Counted from the stretch's first letter, positions 1 to 10,785 are shown. The stretch: 64,000 bases of DNA from Cylindrotheca closterium (GCA_933822405.4 CAKOGP040002313.1:1-64000), one strand, 5' to 3'. Notes: a model not told the origin generated them from the sequence alone. A program made the numbers and translations.

Positions 1-212
1 GCAAGAATTGACTCTGAAAACGATGAGGCCATGCTACAGCAGCACAAGAGAAGTTGCGTTTTTAGTGCTGGGCTGGACCTACAACTACAGTGGGGTTGCT
101 TGTCTTAGTACTGTAGCTTCAACCACTACATACCTACAGCACCAAATCCGCTTCAGATAACAACCTCGGCAGAAATGGTGGCACCCAAGGTTGGGGCGTG
201 GCTGGCTTGTGC

Positions 213-292
213 CAGTTTTAAGATTGTGACCATAATCTCAGTTTTGAAACTGCGTCACTCAGTTTTTTAAAACTGCACAGTTTTTAAAATTG
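213..292. repeat. cluster of near-palindromic CAGTTTT..AAAACTG units
   Basis: Four related units occur in 80 bp. The clearest are CAGTTTTGAAACTG at 239-252 (arms CAGTTT/AAACTG) and CAGTTTTTTAAAACTG at 260-275 (arms CAGTTTT/AAAACTG). A degenerate unit starts at 278 and another at 213. Spacing is about 18-26 bp. They lie about 260 bp upstream of the LRR-like remnant. They could be old transposon termini or binding sites; the sequence alone does not decide. Confidence 0.55.
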
Positions 293-549
293 TGTGTCAC
301 AATTGAATCAAAATATTTCAGATTTCTCCGAAGACGGTCCTGCAGGTAAACGTCGTGTTGTTTTGTTGGGAAGCATTCTGAAAGTCATTGTCCTGCAATC
401 AATGGTGTTGAGCCACTGCGCTTGTTTCATGTTTTTTGTTTCAAACTTGGGCACTCAAGTGTTCTTCAGTCAATACTTGCCTCTGAATCTCCTCACCTTG
501 TTCTTCGTTGCATCTCTCTGATATCATTGCAGTGCAAAGCACCGAAGCA

Positions 550-2962
550 ATGGAATCCACGAACGAGGAAAAATCCTCCAAGTGAACCAAGATAGAGACT
601 CCAAGGCGAAAGAAAGAAGTCGGCAATCTTGTGATGAGCCAGCATCTACTACACCCGGGGCTGTGGCCTCTTTGAGCACAGTCGAAAGGAAAAAGGTTAG
701 GGGTTCCAGTAAAAGAAAATCAGCGTCTATTCCCGGGGCTGTGGCCTCTTCCGACACTGTCGAGGGGAAAAAGGATAGGAGTTCAAGCAAAAAAGTTCAG
801 CGTCTATTCCTGGGGCTGTGGCCTCTTCCAAGACTGTCGAGAGGAAAAAGGATAGGAGTTCTAGTAGAAGAAGTACGGCGAACAAAACGTCCGGAAGATC
901 TCCAAGGACGGAAAGGCTCGACAAACACTGAAGCCGTCTTCAGCATCTAGTAGTAAGCCTGGAGCAGTACCTTTAACCGGCAGAGACAAACAGAAAGGCA
1001 GTAGAAGATCTGAAAAGTCTCACCACACCTCCAAGGCCTCGTCCGGCTCTCATCCAAGTGAAGAAAAGGAATACAATCTAGTGCAGAAAATGGTGTCGTG
1101 TCATCTCCCAACGATACAGACACAGGAATTGTTGCAGAGGCCGTGGATGATGCAGAAATGCAAGCTACTACTAAGGCGCTCCAAGACAGAGAGGACTGTG
1201 AAAATGAAGCCTTCCGTGCAGAACTTCAGCGCCGTGAAAATGAAGCCTTGCAGGCGGAACTTCAACGCCGAGATGAGGAACAAGCGCAACAAAAACCTCG
1301 CAAAATGCCATTTTGGCGCAAGGTGTGCTTGGTGATCCTAGTTGTTGCTGTGGTCAGTGGTATTGCTGCAATTGGTATAGCACTCACTGGTGGTGACAAC
1401 AATGATGGACAAATTGCAACTGTGGATACACCGCCAGAAGCCACAAGTGACCCCACTGCACAAGCAATTACCCTGGCTCCAGTCGATAATGCCACTCCCA
1501 GTCCTATTATGCACCAATGTATCTCAAGGTCTCCATGTGGATGGTCAATGAGACATGGATTCCCAGCCAGTCGTTGTCGCAATGAACGTGTACCTGACGC
1601 TTGATACGGAAAGCGAAGTATGGCTGCCCAACTTCCAGCAGAATCTTCAACAGCTAGTAATGCCACGTATCGTAGGATGCGATAGTGACTCTGCTGAGCA
1701 AACTTTACAAGCAGAAAACGTTGATGTGTCCAACATTGGCAAGAAGGCGCAAGTCGATCAAGAGTCTATTTCTCCTGTGGTTCCATGCAAAGAGAATACT
1801 GAAGAATCTTGTTACACGTTCGAGTTAGAAGTGGTCCTTTTCTTGAAGCAAATGGTGAATGGCATTGTCATCAATGACTTAGACCAATACATAGAGGAGT
1901 CTCTCGAAACAGTGTAGCTTTTATGGAAGAGGCTCAAGACTCAGTCCAGAAAGTTGTGATTCTGTCTGACAATCAGCCTGTTGCATTGAGCGATCCGTCC
2001 ATGTCACCATTGCAACAACCATCGAAAGAACCATCGAAGAATCCTACTGGTCACGTTACGCAAGTTGCTTGGTGATCCCACTTTTAAGCGTCGTGGTATC
2101 TTCCCAATTTCTTTAACTCTATATATAGCCAAAGCTGGTTCTTCGTTTGGCTTGGTCGGCGAGCTTCCTGATGAACTGAAAGCACTGACCAATCTTCAAA
2201 ACATTAACTTCGGTAAGACCTTGCTTGTGTGCTTTCATTGAGTTGTCTTGATTCATCTCGTTGTGCTGCTGTGTTAACATCTCATTCTCTATACTCTCTA
2301 CCTCTTTGCGACTTCTTCTCGTGTGAAGTAAAGCACACATAAACAAAGACCTCAGCGGCAGTATTCCTTCATTTCTTACAGCCATGACGAAATTGACTGT
2401 TTTAAAGCTTGGTATAAGTCACCGAAGCAGCAAGTATTGCCGACGCGAATGGCACTCTCTCATTGTCACCTTTCATTATCCTTTCTTCTCTTCAAGTAGG
2501 GGACACTGGTCGTACTGGATTGATCCCCTCGGAACTTTGGACTCTAATGAAGTTACAGGATTGCAGCTTGTTCGGAAATTACCTTACTGGGGCGATACCC
2601 CCTGGATCCAGCGCGATGACATTGAGGTGCTGACTCTGTCATACAATGATCTGACCGGATCAATCCCAGCATGCCTCAGCTTAGTGCGCTGACAGCCAAC
2701 AAAAACTTCCTGACTGGAACAAATCCGCCACTTCCACCAAGTCTTTCTGTTTGTCGATTGGGTACGTCGCATGCTGTCCGTGTGATTGTGATTGTCGGCT
2801 TGGATTTTGATTCTAATCTCTTTGCTTTACACGTTTCTATTTGGTTGTAGCTGAACAGTCGAGTGGGAAGCATTTCTGCAATAGAAAAGGCGAGGGAAAC
2901 TGTTTCTCCAACGCCGCCAATGCACCTAGTACTTGCAGCCTCACCAGTAATCAGTGCAAATA
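550..2962 (+). pseudogene. degenerate transmembrane LRR receptor-like gene
   Basis: The pieces appear in the order expected for a diatom LRR membrane protein but in changing frames. They are a start at 550 (MESTNEEKSSK, then a frame break), a Ser/Lys-rich cytoplasmic repeat region (about 640-1015), an acidic coiled stretch, and one membrane helix near 1320-1385 (VCLVILVVAVVSGIAAIGIA). Next come an extracellular part, a PS/PT linker (QQPSKEPSKNPT near 2010-2045) and LRR units near 2150-2215 (GELPDELKALTNLQNINF), 2350-2400 (DLSGSIPSFLTAMTKLTVLKL) and 2500-2600 (GLIPSELWTLMKLQ). A Cys-containing tail follows an acceptor at 2850 and ends at TAG 2960-2962. Frames break near 580, 797, 1500-1555, 1915 and 2045, and again inside the LRRs. 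Neighbouring genes are intact, so decay is likelier than general sequencing error. Which family member it came from cannot be told. Confidence 0.72.
640..871 (+). repeat. three tandem ~80-bp units in the LRR remnant
   Basis: Three direct copies begin near 640, 721 and 798 (periods 81 and 77). Each encodes a version of PGAVAS-x2-TVE-x-KK-x-R-x-SS. The second period is not a multiple of three, so the third copy is out of frame with the first two. A weaker fourth copy (KPGAVPL, then KGSRRS) lies near 943-1015. In a live gene this would be a disordered cytoplasmic repeat. Confidence 0.7.
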
Positions 2963-3336
2963 GCTAAAGGAGCTTTGAACTGGATCAGTTCACTCTGCTT
3001 CCGAACAAAAGGAACTATAATGTTACATAATTTCATGAATTCAATGTTATATCTGTTTCCAGCCTAGACACTCACTCATTTCGCAGTCACCATGATAGGA
3101 TGTTTTACGATCATCGAGTGACATTTTTAATGAGAGTTCCAGTGGTCGTGATCAAGATTTCGGTCTTCGATAACCAGCAGTGCTATTATTACTCTCTACG
3201 AGTACCCGCAGTACTCCTGGCATACCCTACTGTAGTCTTGCATTTGTTTCTCTTCATGCATTGCTTTTGGAACGCCCTCATGTATATCGGTCTGCCTTGC
3301 TAGCTTTAAGAGGCCAAAGAGCTCTTGGCCATCCTC
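2963..3336. other. intergenic, no gene seen
   Basis: It separates the LRR remnant from the 3' end of the methyltransferase gene. I see only short frames without recognisable protein features. Confidence 0.5.
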
Positions 3337-4463
3337 TCACATAGCAGTTAAAGCGTATACATTTGTTTCCTCGCCACGCTCGGTATAGCAAACCCTCAAA
3401 CCGGCTTGCTGAAAGAGTAACCGGTGATGGTTATCAGTTCTGGTGATATCGTACCTCTCATTGACCCCTTGTGGCATGTCCATTTGAAACCTATCTTCCC
3501 GCTGTGTTCCATACGGACGATTCTCCTTAACAATCAAGACTCCCGAACCTTCCCGAAGTCCACCTGCTAATACTTTCAGACAGTCGACCACGTCGGTATC
3601 AATGAGATATTGCAACGTCCATTGAACCCACATGAGATCGGCGGGTTCTCCCCAGCCTTGCACATCTGCCTTGGTCAACGTGTCGAGCTAATAAGTAGGA
3701 AAGAAATGATAGAAATGAGACTTCATGATCGTTGAAAAGAGCTCATTCATTTCTCGTTGCGTAGGGAAAAAGAGCGAAAGAACAAGAATAGTCAAGCATG
3801 ACAACGATGACTCACGCGTTGGTGGCTAAAGCTACATCGAGAAGCTCGCTTTCTGCCTAGATAGACCTTAGATCGTTTAGACCATCCTTCATCAGCTTCT
3901 ACAAGACGAACTTCTCCGTATCGTTTGAGCAGGAGCAATTTGGTCACCCTGCCGACTCCTGCGCCGAGATCAATTGCATGATCAAAACGACGACGCTGCT
4001 GACGAGGATTATTCTGACGAGATGACGGAGGGTGTTCATGGGGCAACGAGTCGTCCGTTGCTTTCTTGTTGTCAAGGGCAAGGAATCGATCTAAAAAGGC
4101 GAGGCCTTCCTCAGCATCCTCTTCACCCCCCTCATCGCCAATCATGGCCTGCTCGTCGTTGCTTCCGTTGTATCCGCCATTGGCCCACCACATCGAGTTG
4201 GCATGGTACAACCCCTCTTGATTGGCTTTTTGAAAGGATAGCAGTTCGTCATGGCAGCTATAAAACCGGCCCATGTCATCGGTTCCCTTGATGGTCTCTG
4301 GACAAATACGACGGGATGATCGTTCTTCTGAATGCAAAGCAGCACTTTTTTTATGATTGCCCCCCGGCGAAGAATTTTGATTCTCGTTCCCCACTGTTTT
4401 TGATCCCACGACGGTGCTCCCTTGTCGGCCAGACAGCGTTTTCTTCTTTCCTCTCTTTGCCAT
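3337..4463 (-). CDS. alpha N-terminal protein methyltransferase (NTMT1/METTL11A type)
   Basis: This enzyme should transfer methyl groups from SAM to the alpha-amino group of proteins after initiator Met removal. Two exons, 4463-3816 and 3687-3337, are joined by a 128-nt GTGAGT..TAG intron and give 332 residues. About 60 basic N-terminal residues precede the fold. The family landmarks follow: a GRFYSCHDELLSF and W-rich entry segment, SAM motif I as DLGAGVGRVTKLLL, an acidic post-I residue in VRLVEADEGW, and post-intron WVQWTLQYL and GVLIVKENRP. Human NTMT1 has matching DCGAGIGRITK, WIQWVIGHL and IVIKDN segments (established family knowledge). An acidic low-complexity stretch near residues 110-125 is an insertion relative to the short animal enzyme. 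The Met at 4463 opens exon 1. The identification is strong; the substrate motif is not tested here. Confidence 0.88.
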
Positions 4464-5093
4464 TTTGAAAAACTTGTGATGAGAGATTACTGATTATTGT
4501 ACCGAATGTTAAAGGGCAATAGACACAAATATTGAGAAGAAGAAGAATCTTTTCATTTTCCTCTCAGGTGTGTCACACGTCTGTACTCACACTCTGTTGC
4601 TTTCGTGAAGACTTTTTAAGTATTTCCAGGACTCGTACCAGGTACACTACTCTTGATTCACATGGTGATGATGATCAGATTTGAGATTGATGATGGCAAC
4701 CTCTTAGCATTCCGATCTCTACCCAAATCATGCGCAGGCACCTAAACTAGAAGGTTGGAAAGGATTCATTCTACTTAACTCTTGGTACCAGAGTAGGAAC
4801 AGGTCCCGAGACTGGCAGCCAACTACTTGTGAATCCGGAAGTTACACTATTTTTGTTACGTGCGGAACAGTAGCTTTGATGCTGAACGGCTACCACCCTA
4901 TTGAACTATCAACTGCTATGGAAAGAACGCATAATAACTATAACTACTCGTAAATGAAGTTCACTTGAGTGGTCCAGGCCTTCCAAAGGAGTGCGGCAAC
5001 ATTCTTCAAACTAGCATCCCGCCTCAAAATGCAAGCTCTATTAGATTACAACATTGCTAAAGAAAATATCCTATATTGTAGTTAGCATTGCTG
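4464..5093. other. 630-bp intergenic region
   Basis: This holds the 5' flank of the N-terminal methyltransferase gene and the 3' flank of the J-domain gene. It includes a palindromic TACCAGGTAC near 4637-4646. No coding potential, RNA gene or mobile element is visible. Confidence 0.5.
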
Positions 5094-6779
5094 TCAAGCA
5101 TGTTGGTAGCAAAGTCTCTCCTGGGAAATACACCTTTTGCAGGGCAATCCTTGTTTCATTACTCCATATAGAGCCTGTGACTTGTTCTGAGACGGCTGTC
5201 TTCTTTGATGTCGTTCTTTCCTCTCTGCTGTGGGCCGACAGAAATTCTGCCCCTGTGATGACGACTGGTTATTTGCATAATTGCTGGACGACTTTTTCTG
5301 GCCATTATGTTGCCAGCAATAACCCCTTTGTGCGATGCATCTTTTGCACGCCTCTCCATTGGATGTTACGCCCCAAGCCTTTCTCCCGTTTTGAGTACTC
5401 CCAACAGAACCATTATTTGATGCAGAGCCGTAGGCCTTTTTGTTTGTCGAACAGTTTGATTTGTCTTGCGGCTGGTGTTGCCAGCAATATCGCCCTTGTC
5501 TGATGCAATTCAAGCAATGTTCTCCATTTGCCTTGACACCAAATGTTTTTCCCGTGGTGTCTTCGCTACTACGCTGGGCTTGTTGGTGCGTTCTACCCGA
5601 TGGCTTTTTAGATGGTTCTTTCTATTTCTTTGGCCTATCTTTTCGGTCTTTCTTTGTTTCCTTTCGATAAGCTCTCTTTGATGGTTTCTGAGATGAAGTA
5701 CTCGAAGTCGGGTCTTGATACTGTTCATGTTTGTATTGACCATGACTCCCGTTTGGCATGGAGCCAGTAGAATACCAATCCTGATAATTGTACTGATGAT
5801 ATTTTTGCCCACTTGCGTTGGAAGTTCCATAAGATTTCTTTCCTGAAGACTGAAATGGGTTGGATGAAGTGCCGGAACTCTGGTTTTGATACTGTCCTTC
5901 TTTGTGCTGGCCATGGCCATCCTTTGGAGCTGACCCAGAAGAATAAAAATCGTGATGGTTGTACTGATTGTATTTTCCACTAGTATTGGAAGCCCCATAA
6001 GCTCCGTAAGCTGTCTTTTCCCGGGAATCAAAGGGGTTCGATGATTTCTTGTCAGTTTTCGTTTTCTGAGATGAAGCGCCAGTAGTCGGGCCTTGATTCT
6101 GTTCGTATGTATATGCACCATGATTACTCTTTGGGGCTGAGCCAGAAGAATACCAATATTGATTATTGTATTGGTGCTGTTGTTGACCACTAGCGCTGGC
6201 AGTTCTGTGAGCTTTCTTTTCTGAAGTCTGAAAAGGGTTAGATGACTTGTAATCGGTGTTCGTTCTCTGAGAAGCCGGGTCTTGATACTGTCCGTATTTA
6301 TTCTGGCCATGACCACCCTTTGGCTATGATCCAGAGGAATGCCAATCCTGGTTATGTTGTTGTCCACTACAGGAATCGGATGCCCGTGAAGTGTATTTTG
6401 GATTGGTGCTCTTGTTGGTTTTAGGAGGTGGCACATTCGATGATGATGATGATGATGACGCACCACCCGTCCGTTTTGATTGGCGTTGTTCGGAGTGGTG
6501 TGATGATTGAGAGCTTGACTTTGTACTGCTCGTTGGGGACTGTGTCGGATGTTTCTTTCTCAAATCATAGGCCTCTCGAGCTGCTTTGTCAGAAAGGGTT
6601 TCGTAGGCATTCCGAATTTTCGTAAAAGCTTCATGGCATGAACCAGGTGGCAGTTTGTCAGGATGGAGAAGAAGTGCTTTTTTGTGGTATGCTTTCTTGA
6701 TCTCAGTGCCCGAAGCATGGGGTGAAACTCCCAAAATGGCGTAGAGATCGGTCTTGTGGTCTTTAAAGGAGTTCTTCAT
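5094..6779 (-). CDS. J-domain protein frame with two in-frame TAG codons
   Basis: The Met at 6779 opens a DnaJ domain (residues about 10-75) with the HPD signature in LLHPDKLPPG, so it should stimulate an Hsp70. The J domain is followed by Ser-, Gln- and Gly-rich sequence. The same frame then runs to a stop at 5094 (561 codons), interrupted only by TAG at 6326-6324 and TAG at 5624-5622. Between the TAGs lie repeats built on YSSGSAPK..HGQY..QYQ and SSNPF..KKxYG. After the second TAG come three Cys modules of form G-x2-C-x2-C-I-x-Q-x2-R/Y-x-C-x-Q-H (pattern C-x2-C-x6-C-x2-H), the last at the C-terminus. Taken literally, translation ends after 151 residues at the first TAG. The in-frame repeats on both sides suggest a longer protein recently cut by nonsense changes, or read through. 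No intron removing either TAG in frame was found. Confidence 0.6.
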
Positions 6780-7746
6780 GGTATGACAAAGAAAAGTATC
6801 CCTGCGAGGATCTGCAAATGAGCAGAACCAAAAAGGGGTTGATCGTGGCGTGGAATCATTTTCGCTGACAATGGAAGTTGAAAAAAGTAGCGATCTTCAT
6901 CTTCAATCTTTTTTATAGAAATCACACATGGAATCGGGATGTCTTCGTTCAGTGTCAAGTTTTTGTGTGAAACCCACATTGCCCGGCAGGCTCTTGTCAT
7001 GATTCAAATCTAAGATGTCGGCTGGCTCGTTACGCACAACTGATGCGCGATGATGATCGCAAAATATCTTTCAACCCTGTCATTTTACTGTATGTTTCAC
7101 AATCCCACCATGACTACGTCCTCGCTACGAACTTTGCATAAGAGTTCAAACAACAGAAGCCACGAATCTTGCCAAAAAACACTAACACTGCAGTAACCCC
7201 CTTTGTAGGAAGTGGTGAGAAGTTTACGCTGGCGGGCCGTAGCTGCGCTGGTAATGGAACATTGATTGGCATTTTCATAATTGGAAATGCAGGCTCCTCC
7301 AATCCCGAAACCCGCCTCCAAGTTAGTTTACCTAATGATGAACTTCACGCTACATCTTAAAGCGGTACGTTTCAATCAAACAGTGTGAATGTGGTGACGA
7401 AGTTGTCACAAGGAAAATCCGCTGTTGAATGAATCCAAATCGACACTGGCAAGAAAGCCTCTTTTTCATTCGTAGCAACCAAACGAAGAATCTGGGTACC
7501 AGCTTTTGATACAATGTTTTGTGTATACTGTATATCGCAGTGTTCTGATGTCATTTCCAGAAGAAAAACATATATGTACAAAGAATGTTCAAAAGTCTAC
7601 ATGCTTTGCCGGGTGTTCTTGGTACATACAGTCTTCAATTTCAAAATTTATTGTTAGTCCTAGTAGTCGTATCGATTTTTGTTTCATTTCATATCTTCAG
7701 CACCCGTAGACATAGCTGTTGGCCATGATCTCGAGGTAAGCTAGCA
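6780..7746. other. ~970-bp intergenic region between divergent genes
   Basis: This lies between the J-domain gene and the methyltransferase gene, which are transcribed away from each other, so both promoters should be here. A 74-codon minus frame (7000-6776) overlaps the J-domain start and shows no domain features. I do not call it a gene. Confidence 0.5.
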
Positions 7747-8808
7747 ATGTCAAATTCCGATAAGCAGAGCAACAAGTTTGCGTGGAGTCACTATGAAGCG
7801 ATTGATCTGAAGGGAAAAGGTCGTCAGGAGACCTTTACAATACGACATCTGAAGCAGGGATCAACTGGCGCTGTCAGCACGTGGCCAGTCGCTTCAGTTT
7901 TGTTAGACTATCTTGTACTGCGAAATGGCTTGGCTCGAAAGGTTCCTTCTGTTGATACCTTGAATATGGCCGATAATTCACTCCAACAACAAGAAAGTAC
8001 CGATCCTTTGGCTGCTAATGATGATAATGAGTCCTACAACATTGTCGAGTTGGGTGCGGGTACGGGTTATCTAGGTATGAATATATTAAAATCCAAAGGA
8101 TCCTGTTGACTGATTAGCGTTCATCTGAGGCCCAGGAACAACTGCACAACTGAGCCAAGGCGAAAGTAGACTAACGAAGCATTGGAATATTTAGGAATCG
8201 GACTAGCGCTTTCCCTGAATCGAGAGGCAAATCTCAGCAGCAAGGAAGATGGCGTTCGCTTTCAACCCAAAGTCCGCGTAATGTGTACGGACAATGATCA
8301 ACGAACAATCAAGAATATGCGATTCAACGTTATGGATCAACCAAAGGAAGGAATGCTAAGCAAGGCTGTCACGGTTCAAAATCTTGCTTGGGGTACTGAT
8401 GTTGGTGGTACTAAATTTTCCAATGCGATAGGCTCTCAATTCGGATCACGGCAAAAAAACAAAAGTGAAAAGGAGGAGAAGGAAGAAGATCCCTTGCGAC
8501 TTGTGACGCATCTTATTGCCTCGGATGTGCATTACGGTGTCACAACTCTTGATCCACTGTCATCTGTTATTTCCGCGTTTAAGTTGCGAAATCCAAACGT
8601 AGTTGTTATAGTCTTGTTGAAGGAACGATCACCCGAGGTATATGCAGATGTAACTGGCTTAAAAGCGGAAATTGAATCAAAAGTACAAAGTGGGCTTGGA
8701 GATAAAGAGTGCTCATTGGATACTCAAACTGCATTGAAAGATTTTTTTGTAAGCGTACGCGACGTGATTCACCACGACATAACCAATATGAAAATGGTCG
8801 AGTGTTGA
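7747..8808 (+). CDS. METTL21-like (family 16) lysine methyltransferase
   Basis: This is a seven-beta-strand SAM-dependent methyltransferase of the group that methylates lysines in chaperones and elongation factors. Exons 7747-8074 and 8195-8808 flank a 120-nt intron and give 313 residues. Supporting signals in order are a TWPVASVLLDYL segment matching the family's W-x2-A-x2-L entry, motif I NIVELGAGTGYLG split by the intron, VMCTDND at the acidic loop, a W-rich segment (QNLAWG) and IASDVHYG where the family has its D-x2-Y motif. A Lys/Glu stretch near residues 195-208 is a loop insertion. The substrate cannot be told from sequence. Methyltransferase class is likely; the METTL21 subgroup is a moderate call. 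Confidence 0.75.
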
Positions 8809-9066
8809 GCTTCAAAAGAAATCCTGTAGCCTGAATTGTTTGCTCGGAATGTTAGGCAAGGATTTGAAGGCCTCCGTAAAACTCATTGCATCACAGACAA
8901 GGATTCATTCAGAACCGCAATGAAACGAAGACGGTCTTGTCGGAGAGTGCTAACTAATAATGAGTCAAAATATTTGGAGCCGAGACCACAACACATCGCG
9001 TCGGCTATAGAGGCTAAAAGCGCAATAACGTAACTTGCTAGAAAGCTATCAATTTTGTCTTTTTGC

Positions 9067-10785
9067 TTAAGGTTTATCGTCCCTCGTTTTATTAGCTTGA
9101 ACATTGTTGTCTTCAGACGAGTCTCCGAAGCTCGTCTTCAAAAAGTTGTCGAAATGATCCCATATTTGGTTTCGCGCAAACCAATTGGTCAAGGAATGTT
9201 CTGTTGTTCCTGCGCATTTGGTCTTTATCTGGCCAAATCGGTCTTGCCATTGTGCATCTGTAGCAATTTCCGTCCCCAGAGTTTCCAACGGTCCAAGTGA
9301 TGGATTTTCGCTGGTGCCTTCCTTGGAAACCTTAAAGTACACACTCTTTTCAGATTCTAATAGTTGGAGCAAATTGTTGTCTTCTCGTGCCCATCGAATG
9401 TTGTGAGTCGAGTCTGTGAATGCAATGGCCCGTATGTGGGGCAGATAGTGTTTGGACTTGTCGAGCAGGTATCCGGCAAATTGGGCACCAGATTGGGAAT
9501 GAGACAAAACGTACAAGTCTCGACTACCCAGAGGCGGGCGATCAGCAGAGCAAGTCTCGTCTTCCCATGACTTAAAGACTTTCGCCATGCTCTTCTCAAA
9601 GGTAATCATACCCAATCGGTCGCCATGAACATTGGGATCCAGCATGATGACATTCATCTTTCGTCTACAAGCTTCTCGAACAATGGGGAGGGCCGTACTG
9701 CATTCCATTCCGTTACAGATGAGATGCTGTCGTGAAAAGATCCCTGCTCGTACTTTTCCATTCCCTGTGGCAATCAAGAGGGTTGGCGTCTTGTCGATGG
9801 CCTCTTTGTCGGCGTTGATTGCCTTGCTAACGATTGCTCGTATCGGTTCCGCATTATTCCCAGCCTCACAGACGTCGACCCATTCCAAATCTCCAACATT
9901 CATCATGACATCTTGTGCACACTCTTGACAGGCATGCGCTAGTGCATCATACATATCTCCGTCGGCGATGAATTCTTTTCGATTCTCTGACGTAATCATT
10001 GTATCAGATTCAATGTGAAAAAGCCGAGCTGAAGGAAGGCATCGTTCCGGACCGTCAAATTCACTATTTTTTGATGCTTCATGATCATTGATGGCTGATT
10101 CTGCTGGGTCGCGTTCCTCTTCAATTTCATCTTCCGTTTCTAGGTGCAAATCAGGGGCTTCAGATTTAGCATCAGCACTCGGCGAAATGGTTCTGTACTC
10201 GAATCCTGTTGCCAAAAGAGCATCTTCTCCTTTGGATGACCGCAAAATAAGAACCAATTCTCGTGTTTTAGAGCGATGTTCATCATCTGTAGAACACCCT
10301 CGTAGTCGGACTCCACCCCGAACTCTGGTTGGTTGAGACTGCACTGTTTCAGTTATTATGTGTTGATGACCGTCGTCGTGATGACCGTCATTGTCATCAT
10401 CATGATGTCTCTGGTGTGAAAATATGTGAAAGACGTGTCCAATTGCACTTCCAGCCTTATGCTTGATCACTGAAAATGGATTGGCGATGTGATGCGATCC
10501 TCGTCGAACCTTCTTCAGACTTGGTCTTCTCTTCTTGGGAGATGATGAATTGCTGGAAATAGAAGTCGAGGATTCTTGTCTCTTCTTCTCGTGTTCTTCT
10601 AATGTTGATAGGTCTGTCGATTCAGGAATCACTTCTCCATGTTCCGGTGCTGCTTCCATCTTGCTACAGCAACAGGATCTTCCAATGTCCTTGGGCTTCA
10701 GTTTGGTGTTACAGTATGATGTTGTGTTCCGATAGAATAACGTTTCAGTTCGGATTCGTTCCGCCCGCTGCCGCCCCGTGCACAT
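9067..10785 (-). CDS. Arb2/FAM172-like alpha-beta hydrolase-fold protein
   Basis: A 572-codon single exon. The N-terminal 230 residues are basic, then His/Asp-rich and acidic, and look disordered. The C-terminal part matches the Arb2 domain of FAM172A and the fission yeast Arb2 argonaute-chaperone subunit: a LLIATGNGKVRAG strand-loop, a MNVIMLDPNVHGD segment, a nucleophile-elbow-like VLSHSQSGAQFAGYLL, FTDSTHNI and a late CAGTTEHSLTNW. FAM172A has the equivalents LLILIQGSG, VLNPNE, AHSYGG, TDSVHN and GTDRHELTSW (family knowledge). In animals the family acts in nuclear gene regulation and argonaute transport; a role here is inference. A second start at Met43 (10659) is equally credible and would clear the promoter shared with the divergent BRCT gene. 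Confidence 0.72.
   Translation of the reverse strand: MCTGRQRAERIRTETLFYRNTTSYCNTKLKPKDIGRSCCCSKMEAAPEHGEVIPESTDLSTLEEHEKKRQESSTSISSNSSSPKKRRPSLKKVRRGSHHIANPFSVIKHKAGSAIGHVFHIFSHQRHHDDDNDGHHDDGHQHIITETVQSQPTRVRGGVRLRGCSTDDEHRSKTRELVLILRSSKGEDALLATGFEYRTISPSADAKSEAPDLHLETEDEIEEERDPAESAINDHEASKNSEFDGPERCLPSARLFHIESDTMITSENRKEFIADGDMYDALAHACQECAQDVMMNVGDLEWVDVCEAGNNAEPIRAIVSKAINADKEAIDKTPTLLIATGNGKVRAGIFSRQHLICNGMECSTALPIVREACRRKMNVIMLDPNVHGDRLGMITFEKSMAKVFKSWEDETCSADRPPLGSRDLYVLSHSQSGAQFAGYLLDKSKHYLPHIRAIAFTDSTHNIRWAREDNNLLQLLESEKSVYFKVSKEGTSENPSLGPLETLGTEIATDAQWQDRFGQIKTKCAGTTEHSLTNWFARNQIWDHFDNFLKTSFGDSSEDNNVQANKTRDDKP

Noticed and set aside
294..521. 75-codon plus frame upstream of the LRR remnant
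   Set aside because: It starts at GTG, has no ATG early on and shows no link to the LRR gene.
4637..4646. TACCAGGTAC palindrome as a regulatory family
   Set aside because: It recurs beside the assembly gap at 41228 and in weaker form near 34025, but the counts are too low to distinguish from chance.
5510..6466. 318-codon minus frame over the J-domain repeats
   Set aside because: It is a shifted reading of the repeat DNA and has His/Arg/Ile-rich nonsense composition. The J-domain frame gives conserved repeats and Cys modules instead.
5094..6779. Genome-wide reassignment of TAG
   Set aside because: Several neighbouring genes end cleanly in TAG, including RRP46 and the EF-hand gene.
10659..10785. 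Extra 42 N-terminal residues of the Arb2-like protein as a targeting peptide
   Set aside because: They lack a hydrophobic core or clear presequence pattern and overlap the divergent promoter. They are kept only as an alternative start.
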